From: Pleurocapsa sp. MO_226.B13
GTDB lineage: Bacteria > Cyanobacteriota > Cyanobacteriia > Cyanobacteriales > Xenococcaceae
Reading direction: 5' to 3'
NCBI GenBank assembly: GCA_030064795.1
Contig: JASJEI010000478.1
Location: forward strand, 1 to 9,530
Length of the DNA stretch: 9,530 nucleotides
Part shown: one piece after another, positions 1-5,845 of the stretch
Numbering within the stretch: position 1 is the first letter of the stretch
Layout: every line of letters starts with the position of its first letter
The notes under the pieces: model-generated
Database searches by the model: none
What the model was told of the DNA's origin: nothing
What the model saw: only the letters and a program-made list of their open reading frames with translations
Position numbers and translations under genes: made by a program

Positions 1-1
1 T

Positions 2-67
2 CGCCGACCGCCCCTAGGAATTTGGGGACTTTGACACGCTTACCCCTCACAATTGGGGCGGTCGGCG
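2..67. repeat. 13-bp perfect inverted repeat with 40-nt loop
   Basis: CGCCGACCGCCCC at 2-14 is the exact reverse complement of GGGGCGGTCGGCG at 55-67. The arms are far more GC-rich than the surroundings. A short frame on the plus strand is open from base 1 to a TAA at 73-75, so this may be the 3' end of a gene that enters from outside the window. A smaller hairpin (CTTAT at 89-93, ATAAG at 102-106) follows. A tail of an IS200/IS605-type element would look like this, but the piece seen is too short to decide. Confidence 0.5.
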
Positions 68-89
68 GGCAATAACCTCTGGCTAAAAC

Positions 90-1358
90 TTATCCATTTG
101 AATAAGGCTGACCAACTTTGACTAACTTTTTTGTAGCCCGGTAAGCCAATAATTCTCGGTAGTAATCCCAGAAAGATTTAAGAAACTCGTCTAAAAGCCT
201 TTGATGGTAAGCTACAACTGGACTCAACTTCTTGTAGTGTCGTCCGACCTGGACCCAACATAAAGCTAACTGTGCAGTCAGTAATTTGAATTGAGGAGCA
301 TCATCACATACAAGAGCTTGCACTACTGGCCAATCGGTTTGATGATGGTAAAAAGCGATCGCTGCTGCTTCCAAGATCCGAGTACGTTGTTGAGAGCCTA
401 GTTTGGGTAGATGGTTATCAAGTAAGGTATTGAACTCTAAATCACTCAAATCAGTTTCTTGAGGCAACAGTTTTAAAGACTTCTGTAATTTCTGGGGAAT
501 TTGGAAAGTTTCCAATAGCTCATATGTGAGTGGATTCACAAGAAACTGGAGTTCTCCCTGGTTTTGTAATCCCTTAAGGACAGTCAACCGATCTTTCTTC
601 TCAGTTGTGAAATACACCGTATAATTCGGGTTGCACACTATATTAGTGGTGTAGTTGACTCCACCAACACGGGCGCTTGTTTGGTCAAAGTGTTGCCAGG
701 GGCTACTAGCAAGTCCCGCTTCATAGACTTCACTTTTTTCAGTATGAAAATCTTCGTGATTTTTAATCAACAAGTTGGATAAATAACCCCACGACATGGA
801 AATGCCTAGATCTCCCAAAAATTCCAGCAGTTTACTTTGGGTCATGTTGCCGCCATAGTATAAACTGATGACCAAAGCTTTAATTCCCGGACCAAATTCC
901 CCCTCGTAACCCTCCGGTAGTTCTGCCAAGTACGTTTTTTCCTCGGAGGGAGAGTAGTATTTTTCTTTGCGGAATAGAACGTTGTCAGTTGTGAGTTTGA
1001 TGTCTTGAACTATTACTTCTTCGTAGCCTTTAAACTGTGGGTCAACTGGCAGCTTTGGTGGAGGATATTCCAGGATTTCTTGGCGATCTATCTTTATACG
1101 GTCGTTTTTGCGACTTTTCTCATGGTTGTTTGGGGTTCTGCGTTCTTTCTCGGAGGAATGATTGCTTTTTTCGCCTCTGGGTTGTTTGGCTTTGATGTCC
1201 GGTTTCCCTTGTTCTCCTTTGAGTCGGTTGTTTTCAGAGCGCAACCGTTGATTCTCTTCTCTTAAGTTCTTTACTTCCGAGTTTAGTTGCTCTACTAGGT
1301 TTAGTAATATTTCTATGGTTTGACGCACTCTTGGGTCTGCAATCTCCTCCCTTGTCAA
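90..1358 (-). CDS. IS66-family transposase, C-terminally truncated
   Basis: This is a DDE transposase of the IS66 type (422 aa). Residues 12-50 form a charged, leucine-rich coiled coil, followed by a basic low-complexity linker (50-95) and then the catalytic core. The first aspartate lies in HFDQTSARV (D225) and the second in LVCDDAPQF (D352/D353). The family normally runs on for roughly another hundred residues and carries the catalytic glutamate there. Here the resemblance stops at about WDYYRELLAYR (residue 407), and an unrelated tail of about 15 residues leads to a TAA. The protein is therefore almost surely inactive. The start is uncertain: the frame begins with TTG at 1356-1358, no ATG lies nearby in frame, and a GGGAGGAG run falls just inside the frame, so a GTG at codon 11 is another option. 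The accessory IS66 genes tnpA/tnpB are absent, as in the single-gene members of the family. Confidence 0.8.
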   Translation of the reverse strand: MTREEIADPRVRQTIEILLNLVEQLNSEVKNLREENQRLRSENNRLKGEQGKPDIKAKQPRGEKSNHSSEKERRTPNNHEKSRKNDRIKIDRQEILEYPPPKLPVDPQFKGYEEVIVQDIKLTTDNVLFRKEKYYSPSEEKTYLAELPEGYEGEFGPGIKALVISLYYGGNMTQSKLLEFLGDLGISMSWGYLSNLLIKNHEDFHTEKSEVYEAGLASSPWQHFDQTSARVGGVNYTTNIVCNPNYTVYFTTEKKDRLTVLKGLQNQGELQFLVNPLTYELLETFQIPQKLQKSLKLLPQETDLSDLEFNTLLDNHLPKLGSQQRTRILEAAAIAFYHHQTDWPVVQALVCDDAPQFKLLTAQLALCWVQVGRHYKKLSPVVAYHQRLLDEFLKSFWDYYRELLAYRATKKLVKVGQPYSNG

Positions 1359-1403
1359 TGGTTTGCAGAAGTATATTTTCTGGTGTCTCCGCCAACTTCT
1401 TTT

Positions 1404-1429
1404 GCGTCATGTGTCTTATTCTATGACGC
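1404..1429. promoter_or_regulatory. 7-bp inverted repeat upstream of the IS66 transposase
   Basis: GCGTCAT and ATGACGC are separated by 12 nt and lie about 45 bp upstream of the transposase frame. This could be an operator-like dyad, or part of the element's end. It also overlaps the last codons of the neighbouring chimeric gene. The role is inferred from position only. Confidence 0.25.
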
Positions 1430-2057
1430 TGGGTGTACTTATGAATAGTTTTATTGTTCTAAGAAAGTTTGTGTTACCCCTACTTATTGAGCCGATACCT
1501 TCTACTGGTTGACCAGGACGTTGCATTGGTACTTGCTTACCAAAGCCTTCTACTTGTTCGGCATCAAAAGCATCGGGGATAAAAGGAGTCCAAATTGGGC
1601 CGGGGGCTACTCCATTGACGCGGATTCCTTTTTTGAGTAAAGATTGAGACAAAGAACGAGTAAATGCTAAGATTGCACCTTTGGTCGTAGAGTAGCTAAG
1701 TAAAGGTGCGTTGCCTTTGTAGGCATTAATCGAGGTAGTATTAATAATCGCGCTACCTTCTTTAAGGTGAGGAATAGCAGCCTTGCAAAAGTAGAACATA
1801 GAAAAGATATTGGTGCTGAAAATACTACCCAAACGTGCCGAATCAATATCTTCTAAAGTTTCGGGGTTTTCCATTTCCTCAATTAAGTCTTGAATATATC
1901 CTTGTTGCATTAACTTTGCAGCCAGTGGATGTTTGAAATCTCCAAAATAATAAGTACAATTAGGGTTTTTGGTTTCGATTTCGATCCAATAAGGCGGGAC
2001 AGGACTCTGAAAAGTTAATAAATCGATAAAGTTAGCAAGCCGATCGTTGATACTCAT
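1416..2057 (-). CDS. DUF1816 domain fused to a truncated SDR oxidoreductase (chimeric, probably non-functional)
   Basis: Residues 20-62 (PPYWIEIETKNPNCTYYFG, then GYIQDLIEEM) look like a DUF1816 domain, a small cyanobacterial domain of unknown function. From about residue 68 the sequence becomes the middle of a short-chain dehydrogenase. It has the helix asparagine in STNIFSMF (N83), the catalytic serine in INTTS (S109), the YSTTK motif (Y122, K126) and the NGVAPGPIWTP segment (148-158). The SDR start, with its TGxxxGIG nucleotide-binding loop and NNAG motif, is absent, so cofactor binding should fail. The C-terminus after GQPVE (residue 186) is replaced by unrelated residues that come from the IS66 end. 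SDR proteins of this type usually have about 250-290 residues; here about 120 remain. The ATG at 2055-2057 has no clear Shine-Dalgarno sequence. It is probably the product of a deletion joining two neighbouring genes, later cut by an IS. Confidence 0.7.
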   Translation of the reverse strand: MSINDRLANFIDLLTFQSPVPPYWIEIETKNPNCTYYFGDFKHPLAAKLMQQGYIQDLIEEMENPETLEDIDSARLGSIFSTNIFSMFYFCKAAIPHLKEGSAIINTTSINAYKGNAPLLSYSTTKGAILAFTRSLSQSLLKKGIRVNGVAPGPIWTPFIPDAFDAEQVEGFGKQVPMQRPGQPVEGIGSISRGNTNFLRTIKLFISTPSVIE

Positions 2058-2403
2058 TATTGGAAATCAATTTAGATAAAATGTCTTTTGGTAATTCATT
2101 GATTGCAACAATCTTTTAATTTATATAAATCTGCAAGATCATTAATTTGATTAAATATAGTAAAAAATAAAATAGCTGAGATCTTACCTAAGATAGAATA
2201 ATTTTAGATTGCTTGAAGTTTACAACTAAGGCTACAGATATAAAATCATAGACTCGATCGCACTAATTTTTTTATTATTTTATTAGTTTAAAATTCTAAA
2301 TAATTATTAAGTTTGCTTAATTATTAATCCAGTTTTTTAAAGTTTAGAAACGCGTTCGCAGACAATTACGATTATCTGATTATTTGTTTTTTTCTAGTAA
2401 CAC

Positions 2404-2472
2404 TGATAACACAATATTTCCCAGGCATAGCCCTAGAAAAGTACGCCTGAGAAAATGCTGCATTTATTATCA
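2404..2472. other. Two-part stem-loop, possible structured RNA
   Basis: TGATAA (2404-2409) pairs with TTATCA (2467-2472). Inside it, TTTCCCAGGC (2417-2426) pairs with GCCTGAGAAA (2445-2454) with one mismatch and an 18-nt loop. No promoter or T-tract marks it as a defined RNA. Confidence 0.25.
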
Positions 2473-2523
2473 ATAACGAATATATTTAGCGTTTATTACC
2501 TCAGACTGTTCTGATGAAGGATT

Positions 2524-2572
2524 GCGCCTTCCCTCGGCAATAATTGAGTGGAGGAAGCGATAAAAACTCCAC
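2524..2572. other. Two mutually exclusive hairpins
   Basis: The GTGGAGGAAGCG segment (2548-2559) can pair upstream, through GAGGAAGCG, with a CGC-TTCC-TC series at 2525-2535 (with bulged Cs). Alternatively its GTGGAG (2548-2553) pairs with CTCCAC at 2567-2572. Competing stems like this occur in attenuators, but no gene follows closely, so the function is unknown. Confidence 0.2.
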
Positions 2573-2600
2573 AACTAAGCAATATATTTTGGCACTGTTA

Positions 2601-2633
2601 GAAAACCTGACAATTCGCTCTCCTTCGGTTTTC
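2601..2633. other. 7-bp stem-loop
   Basis: GAAAACC (2601-2607) pairs exactly with GGTTTTC (2627-2633) across a 19-nt loop. It continues the hairpin-rich stretch that begins near 2400. No T-tract follows. Confidence 0.25.
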
Positions 2634-2860
2634 AGTTACGGGTCACAACAGTAAAACCCCCGTCCAATGCAATATTTGTTTTCGATCGCACTATCTATAT
2701 TAAGCAGAGCCAATCAAGATTGGTTCATTCTTTAGTTAGATTGTTTGCTTTAAATAACCGTTAAATCTAAGACTAGAGAAATATAACCCCTGACTCTAAA
2801 TAAAAATAAAAGTTAAATCCTAGCTCTCACGGGGTGACAAAGCGATCGAAGACAAGATGA

Positions 2861-2941
2861 GGGAGGTATTTAATTAATAATTTATCTAATTGGCAGCAAG
2901 CAATTAAAGCTTATAAAAAGCGAATGGGAATTGAGCGTGAG
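2861..2941 (+). pseudogene. Fragment of an IS4-type transposase (C-terminal catalytic segment)
   Basis: Read in the frame starting at 2861, the fragment gives about 27 residues including NLSNWQQAIKAYKKRMGIE. The piece AYKKRMGIE matches the start of the IS4-family signature Y-(2)-R-(3)-E-(6)-K. The tyrosine, arginine and catalytic glutamate are present, but the sequence turns unrelated just after the glutamate, where the inverted repeat of the next element begins (2942). No continuation is seen on the far side of that element. This is a relic only. Confidence 0.5.
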
Positions 2942-3000
2942 GGTAGGGTGTTGATTTGGTCAAATGAGAAAAATTACACACAGCAATTCTCATTTTGAAA
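2942..3000 (+). repeat. Left terminal inverted repeat region of the decayed IS
   Basis: It consists of a 23-bp outer block (2942-2964), a 16-nt spacer and a 20-bp inner block (2981-3000). Both blocks match the right end exactly in reverse complement. Two separated blocks suggest two transposase contact sites per end. Confidence 0.8.
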
Positions 3001-3041
3001 CAAATAGGTCGTAAGTTCTCAATAAAACACAAGAAATCAGA

Positions 3042-3076
3042 GGATAAGTTAGCGGATATTTTCCGCTAACTTATCC
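3042..3076. other. 15-bp perfect hairpin upstream of the transposase
   Basis: GGATAAGTTAGCGGA (3042-3056) pairs perfectly with TCCGCTAACTTATCC (3062-3076) around a 5-nt loop. It sits between the left IS end and the transposase start. No T-run follows, so it is not a classical terminator. A plausible role, known from IS10-type elements, is to fold in read-through transcripts and reduce transposase expression driven from outside; this is inference. Confidence 0.6.
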
Positions 3077-3150
3077 CGACCCGTCTCAAGGTGACTGGCT
3101 CGCTTGTAAAATTTATGAGTTGAAAAGATTAATTCGATTCAAAATACAAG

Positions 3151-3896
3151 ATGACCAACAAGGCTGCGACTTTAGAAATTGCGGAATTAATACAATTTTT
3201 ACGTCGAGAATTAAATGACTTACCCGATCTAAGAAAACCAGGGAACAATACCCAATACCAGATAGAAGATGCAGTGATGGGAGCATTTTCAGTTTTTTTT
3301 TACCCAGTCCCCTTCTTTTCTATAAGATCAACGTTTGATGAAAAGTAGCAAAGGAAAAGATAATGGTTCAAGTTTATTTTCTCTCAAGGAAATACTTTGT
3401 GATAATCAAATAAGAAATTTGTTAGATCCCGTGACCGCCTCGAAAATTTTTGGTGCTTTTCAAAGAGTCTATAAATGGTTAAAGAAACCGGGAGTTATTA
3501 AAAAGTTTCTCTACTTAAATGGACAAATTTTAATAGCTTTAGATGGCACAGAATATTTTTCTTCAAAGAAAATTAATTGCCCCCATTGTAATTGCCGTCA
3601 TCATCGCAATGGAACGACAACTTATTTTCATGGGTGTGTCATCCCTGTTGTGGCTTCTCCGAATAGAAAACAAGTGATTAGTTTAGAACCTGAATTTATT
3701 AAAAAGCAAGATGGCTATCACAAAAAAGCCAATCGAAAATGCTGCGGTTAAAAGATGGTTAAAGAAAAATTCTCAAAAAAAGTATGGTAATCCTGTAACC
3801 CTTTTGGGAGATGACTTATACTCTCATCAACCTATCTGTGAGTTAGCTCTAGAAAAAGGTTACAATTTTAAATTGACGATCGCGCTCTTTCAATAA
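3151..3896 (+). pseudogene. Broken DDE transposase (ISNCY/IS4-like), three fragments in three frames
   Basis: Frame A (from ATG 3151) gives the N-terminus, including RRELNDLPDLRKPGNNTQY and GAFSVFF. In a run of nine Ts (3293-3301) the protein moves by one base into frame B, which would read TQSPSFL, then a TAA stop at 3323-3325, and then SSKGKDNGSSLF. Frame B continues through DNQIRNLLDPV, the first catalytic aspartate region IALDGTEYFSSKK, a CPHC/CRHH cysteine-histidine cluster and LEPEFIKKQDGY. At the A-run near 3720-3729 it shifts again to frame C: ENAAVKRWLKKN and LLGDDLYSHQPICELALEKGYNF, containing the second aspartate. The frame ends at 3896, so the usual C-terminal part with the catalytic glutamate is lost. 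Deleting one T and one A would restore the frames, but the stop and the missing C-terminus would remain. No Shine-Dalgarno sequence is visible before the ATG. Confidence 0.8.
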
Positions 3897-3914
3897 AGAT
3901 GATCATTTCAGCTT

Positions 3915-3939
3915 AGTTCTCTTTATTAAATAGAGAACT
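3915..3939 (+). terminator. Terminator-like hairpin after the IS transposase
   Basis: AGTTCTCT (3915-3922) pairs with AGAGAACT (3932-3939) around a 9-nt loop, followed by a T-rich stretch (tgatcttcttctctttt). It lies 18 bp after the last transposase codon and just before the inner block of the right IS end. Confidence 0.5.
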
Positions 3940-3953
3940 TGATCTTCTTCTCT

Positions 3954-4034
3954 TTTCAAAATGAGAATTGCTGAATTACACAAAAGTTGCATGAATTTAT
4001 TTGCGATCGCTTTTGACCAAATCAACACCCTACC
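3954..4034 (-). repeat. Right terminal inverted repeat region of the decayed IS
   Basis: It has the inner block at 3954-3973, a 38-nt spacer holding a HIP1 octamer (4003-4010), and the outer block at 4012-4034. The spacer is 22 nt longer than on the left, so the right end has gained sequence or the left end has lost some. Confidence 0.8.
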
Positions 4035-4054
4035 TACAGACTTTTAATAATTAA

Positions 4055-4921
4055 ATGTTAATAACTAACGTCATGGCAAAAATCATGAAATTTCTTTCTT
4101 TGATAAATGCATTTCCTTTACTCAGACAAGGTTCGTCTGGTATTGCAGTTATTACTTTACAAACCAAACTACGAGAGCGCGATTTTAATCCAGGGACGAT
4201 TGATGGCATCTTCGGTAGAGATACCAAACAAGCCTTGATTGCCTTTCAAACCAGTGTCGGCTTGACTCCCGATGGGATTGCAGGTAAAAATACCTGGGCT
4301 GCTTTAAATGCACCAGCAATTAAACGCACTGTGGACAAGGATTTATTTACCGTCGATGCAGTCAGTCAAATCTTTTACGATGCACCCCGTCGCAACATCG
4401 AGAAGTATCTACCCGCAGTTTTAACAGCACTAGAAAAACAGCAACTGGGCGATCGCCAGATGATTTTGATGGCTTTAAGTACGATTCGCGCCGAAACTGC
4501 TAGCTTTGCTCCCATTAGTGAGTTTAAATCAAAATACAATACCACTCCAGGCAAACACCCTTTTAATCTTTATGATTTTCGTACCGACTTGGGTAATGGT
4601 GCAGTAGGAGACGGAGCAAGATATAAAGGTAGGGGTTTTATACAGCTAACTGGGAAAGATAACTATCGTCGATATAGTAGACGTTTGGGTATGGGGGATC
4701 GCTTGTTAAACGAGCCTGAACTGGCTAATAATGCTCAAATTGCAGCCGATATACTCGCACATTTTCTCAAAGACAAAGAAAACTTAATTCGTCAAGATTT
4801 AGCGAGATTTGATTTACGCGCTGCTAGACGCAGAGTCAATGGCGGTTCTCACGGTTTAGAGCAATTTACTACCGCATTTAATACAGGATTAAAACTAGCT
4901 GGTGATATTGCGATTGCTTGA
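4055..4921 (+). CDS. Peptidoglycan-binding domain protein with GH19 chitinase/lysozyme-like domain
   Basis: The 288-aa product is predicted to hydrolyse a beta-1,4-linked amino-sugar polymer, most likely peptidoglycan or chitin-like material. Residues 22-84 form a PG_binding_1 domain (LLRQGSSGIAVITLQ, GTIDGIFGRDT, AFQTSVGLTPDGIAGKNTWAAL). Residues 95-285 form a GH19-like catalytic domain with RAETASFAPISEF, a YNTTPGKHPFNLYDFRTDLG segment, GAVGDGARYKGRGFIQLTG and RRVNGGSHGLEQF. E147 and E156 are the best candidates for the acidic catalytic residues (inference by motif position). No convincing signal peptide is seen. The start is ambiguous among ATG 4055, 4073 and 4085; none has a good Shine-Dalgarno sequence. 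The inverted repeat of the neighbouring IS ends only 20 bp before the first ATG, so the native promoter may be lost or replaced. Similar two-domain proteins are common in cyanobacteria and also act as phage endolysins. Confidence 0.85.
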   Translation: MLITNVMAKIMKFLSLINAFPLLRQGSSGIAVITLQTKLRERDFNPGTIDGIFGRDTKQALIAFQTSVGLTPDGIAGKNTWAALNAPAIKRTVDKDLFTVDAVSQIFYDAPRRNIEKYLPAVLTALEKQQLGDRQMILMALSTIRAETASFAPISEFKSKYNTTPGKHPFNLYDFRTDLGNGAVGDGARYKGRGFIQLTGKDNYRRYSRRLGMGDRLLNEPELANNAQIAADILAHFLKDKENLIRQDLARFDLRAARRRVNGGSHGLEQFTTAFNTGLKLAGDIAIA

Positions 4922-5085
4922 TTGCTTGACAAGACATCTTATCTTAATTTTTTGGGTGTCCAGTTCAAAGTTCCAAAAATGCTAGAGAAAATTTCCCGAA
5001 AATGTTGGGATTTAGATATATACTTGCCAATACCTTAGTATTCGATCGCATTGATTTTAATCGGATTGTTGGTATTAATATTTTA

Positions 5086-5250
5086 GTTAAGGGATTTGAG
5101 TCGCAATTGGATACTGAGTCGCCAACTTAACAAAAGAGCTATACGGCGATCGCTATCTAACACATTAAGCATCGACATTGTTGGAATCGAGTTTTATGGC
5201 TTCACCACGGATTTTCATGGCACGGAAATGACCCCTAAATTTGTCAGCTA
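5086..5250 (+). pseudogene. Possible C-terminal remnant of an unrecognised gene
   Basis: An open frame without a good start ends at TAA 5248-5250 and reads RRSLSNTLSIDIVGIEFYG, then TTDFHGTEMTPKFVS. It looks protein-like and is followed 27 bp later by a strong terminator-type hairpin, which is why it is noted. No family is recognised, and chance cannot be excluded. Confidence 0.25.
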
Positions 5251-5277
5251 ATAGCGGTTCTGATTAGTTGGTAGTTA

Positions 5278-5324
5278 GGGGTTTTGTTCTCTATTAAAAC
5301 TAGAGAACAAAACCCCCACTTTTT
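5278..5324 (+). terminator. Rho-independent terminator
   Basis: GGGGTTTTGTTCTCTA (5278-5293) pairs perfectly with TAGAGAACAAAACCCC (5301-5316) around a 7-nt loop, followed by CACTTTTT. A 16-bp perfect stem with a T-run is the strongest terminator in the window. It would stop plus-strand transcription coming from the direction of the GH19 gene or the remnant at 5086-5250. Confidence 0.75.
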
Positions 5325-5335
5325 CGCTTCATCTG

Positions 5336-5355
5336 CCTGACTCTTTGGAGTCAGG
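5336..5355. terminator. Short hairpin between converging remnants
   Basis: CCTGACTC (5336-5343) pairs with GAGTCAGG (5348-5355) around TTTG. It lies right after the stop of the minus-strand remnant (TAG at 5357-5359). No T-run follows on that strand, so terminator function is only suggested by position. Confidence 0.35.
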
Positions 5356-5356
5356 A

Positions 5357-5615
5357 CTAGGAACTCGTATCTGCCATGACCCGAAATTGCCGATTCCGCA
5401 TCCAGTCGATGTAGGGGTCATTATTGCCGCGATCGGTATGTTTTTATCTTAGCTAAAATCTCGGCTTGGGAGAGTGAGCTAACGCCTTATCCTCCTTTCA
5501 TCAGTGTTTTTTCTTTCTCTGAGGATCTTCTGTCCTGAAAAATAGCTATTTCCAGACTGTCCCTTAGTAAAACCTCTTGCTTTAACTGCTCTTTCCCCTT
5601 GGAGACCTCAATCAC
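5357..5615 (-). pseudogene. Possible decayed small gene, function unknown
   Basis: A minus-strand frame from GTG (5613-5615) encodes 42 residues (KGKEQLKQEVLLRDSLEIAI and so on) to TAA 5487-5489. The same frame continues beyond the stop as SSLSQAEILAKIK. A one-base shift in an A-run near 5441-5445 then leads to DPYIDWMRNRQFRVMAD and a TAG at 5357-5359. The pieces look like a single gene with one stop and one frameshift, but I do not recognise a family, so this may be coincidence. Confidence 0.25.
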
Positions 5616-5832
5616 TTGTAGATTCTACATCTGACTAATCAACACTCTACCATTCTCTGGCTAAATTAGGGTTACTTTATGCCATGAAGATCTATGTTTA
5701 ATGTTAATGTCACTGATGGATCGCTCGATCTGGATTTCTTGTCGAGTGTGAACTTAGCCAAAATCTCGGCGATTGAAATTTCCGCTTCCGATTTTTAGGC
5801 CGATCGCAATCTGGATCTTGGCGATTGAAATT
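5448..5832 (+). repeat. Short imperfect direct repeats (18 bp, three partly overlapping units)
   Basis: CTTAGCYAAAATCTCGGC occurs at 5448-5465 and 5753-5770 (one mismatch). The second copy runs on into ATCTCGGCGATTGAAATT (5763-5780), which recurs at 5815-5832 as ATCTTGGCGATTGAAATT (one mismatch). The units are too few and too irregular for a CRISPR; they may be small dispersed repeats. Confidence 0.5.
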
Positions 5833-5845
5833 GAAGTATTTAGAG

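Larger units (their letters stand above)
90..1500 (-). mobile_element. Remnant of an IS66-type element
   Basis: The element holds the truncated transposase. Its upstream end can be placed near 1495-1502, because there the SDR similarity of the neighbouring gene stops abruptly. The other end is missing or lies outside the window. Its promoter-side region carries a 7-bp inverted repeat (GCGTCAT at 1404-1410, ATGACGC at 1423-1429). The terminal inverted repeat cannot be proven because only one end is visible. Confidence 0.5.
2058..2860. other. Non-coding AT-rich stretch with hairpins
   Basis: I find no supportable gene here in six frames. The left half is very AT-rich. Between about 2400 and 2640 lie several hairpins, listed separately. 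The region could be an eroded intergenic spacer or the leftover of older mobile elements, since an IS4 scrap follows directly. No tRNA T-loop signature was seen. Confidence 0.5.
2942..4034 (+). mobile_element. Decayed insertion sequence with two-block terminal inverted repeats (about 1.09 kb)
   Basis: The outer 23 bp at 2942-2964 and 4012-4034 are perfect inverted repeats (outer end GGTAGGGTGTTGATTTGG). A second perfect inner pair of 20 bp lies at 2981-3000 and 3954-3973 (CAGCAATTCTCATTTTGAAA). The gap between the blocks is 16 nt on the left and 38 nt on the right; the extra right-hand sequence contains a HIP1 octamer. The repeats enclose a broken DDE transposase. No obvious target duplication flanks the ends. 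The transposase type resembles those filed as ISNCY or IS4-like in cyanobacteria; the exact family is not certain. Confidence 0.8.

Noticed and set aside
1005..1265. Plus-strand frame with membrane-like residues inside the IS66 gene
   Set aside because: It is the antisense of the lysine- and glutamate-rich transposase N-terminus, which yields Phe/Leu-rich artefacts.
2160..2340. AT-rich palindromes such as ATCTTACCTAAGAT and TTAAG-TTTG-CTTAA
   Set aside because: Short, and expected by chance in such AT-rich sequence; no further support.
4930..4962. Weak hairpin GACATC/GGTGTC after the GH19 gene
   Set aside because: Six pairs with a wobble and a long loop; the T-run lies inside the loop rather than after the stem.
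5763..5832. CRISPR-like repeats ending in GATTGAAATT
   Set aside because: Only two copies of 18 bp with one mismatch and no third unit at regular spacing; no cas gene nearby.
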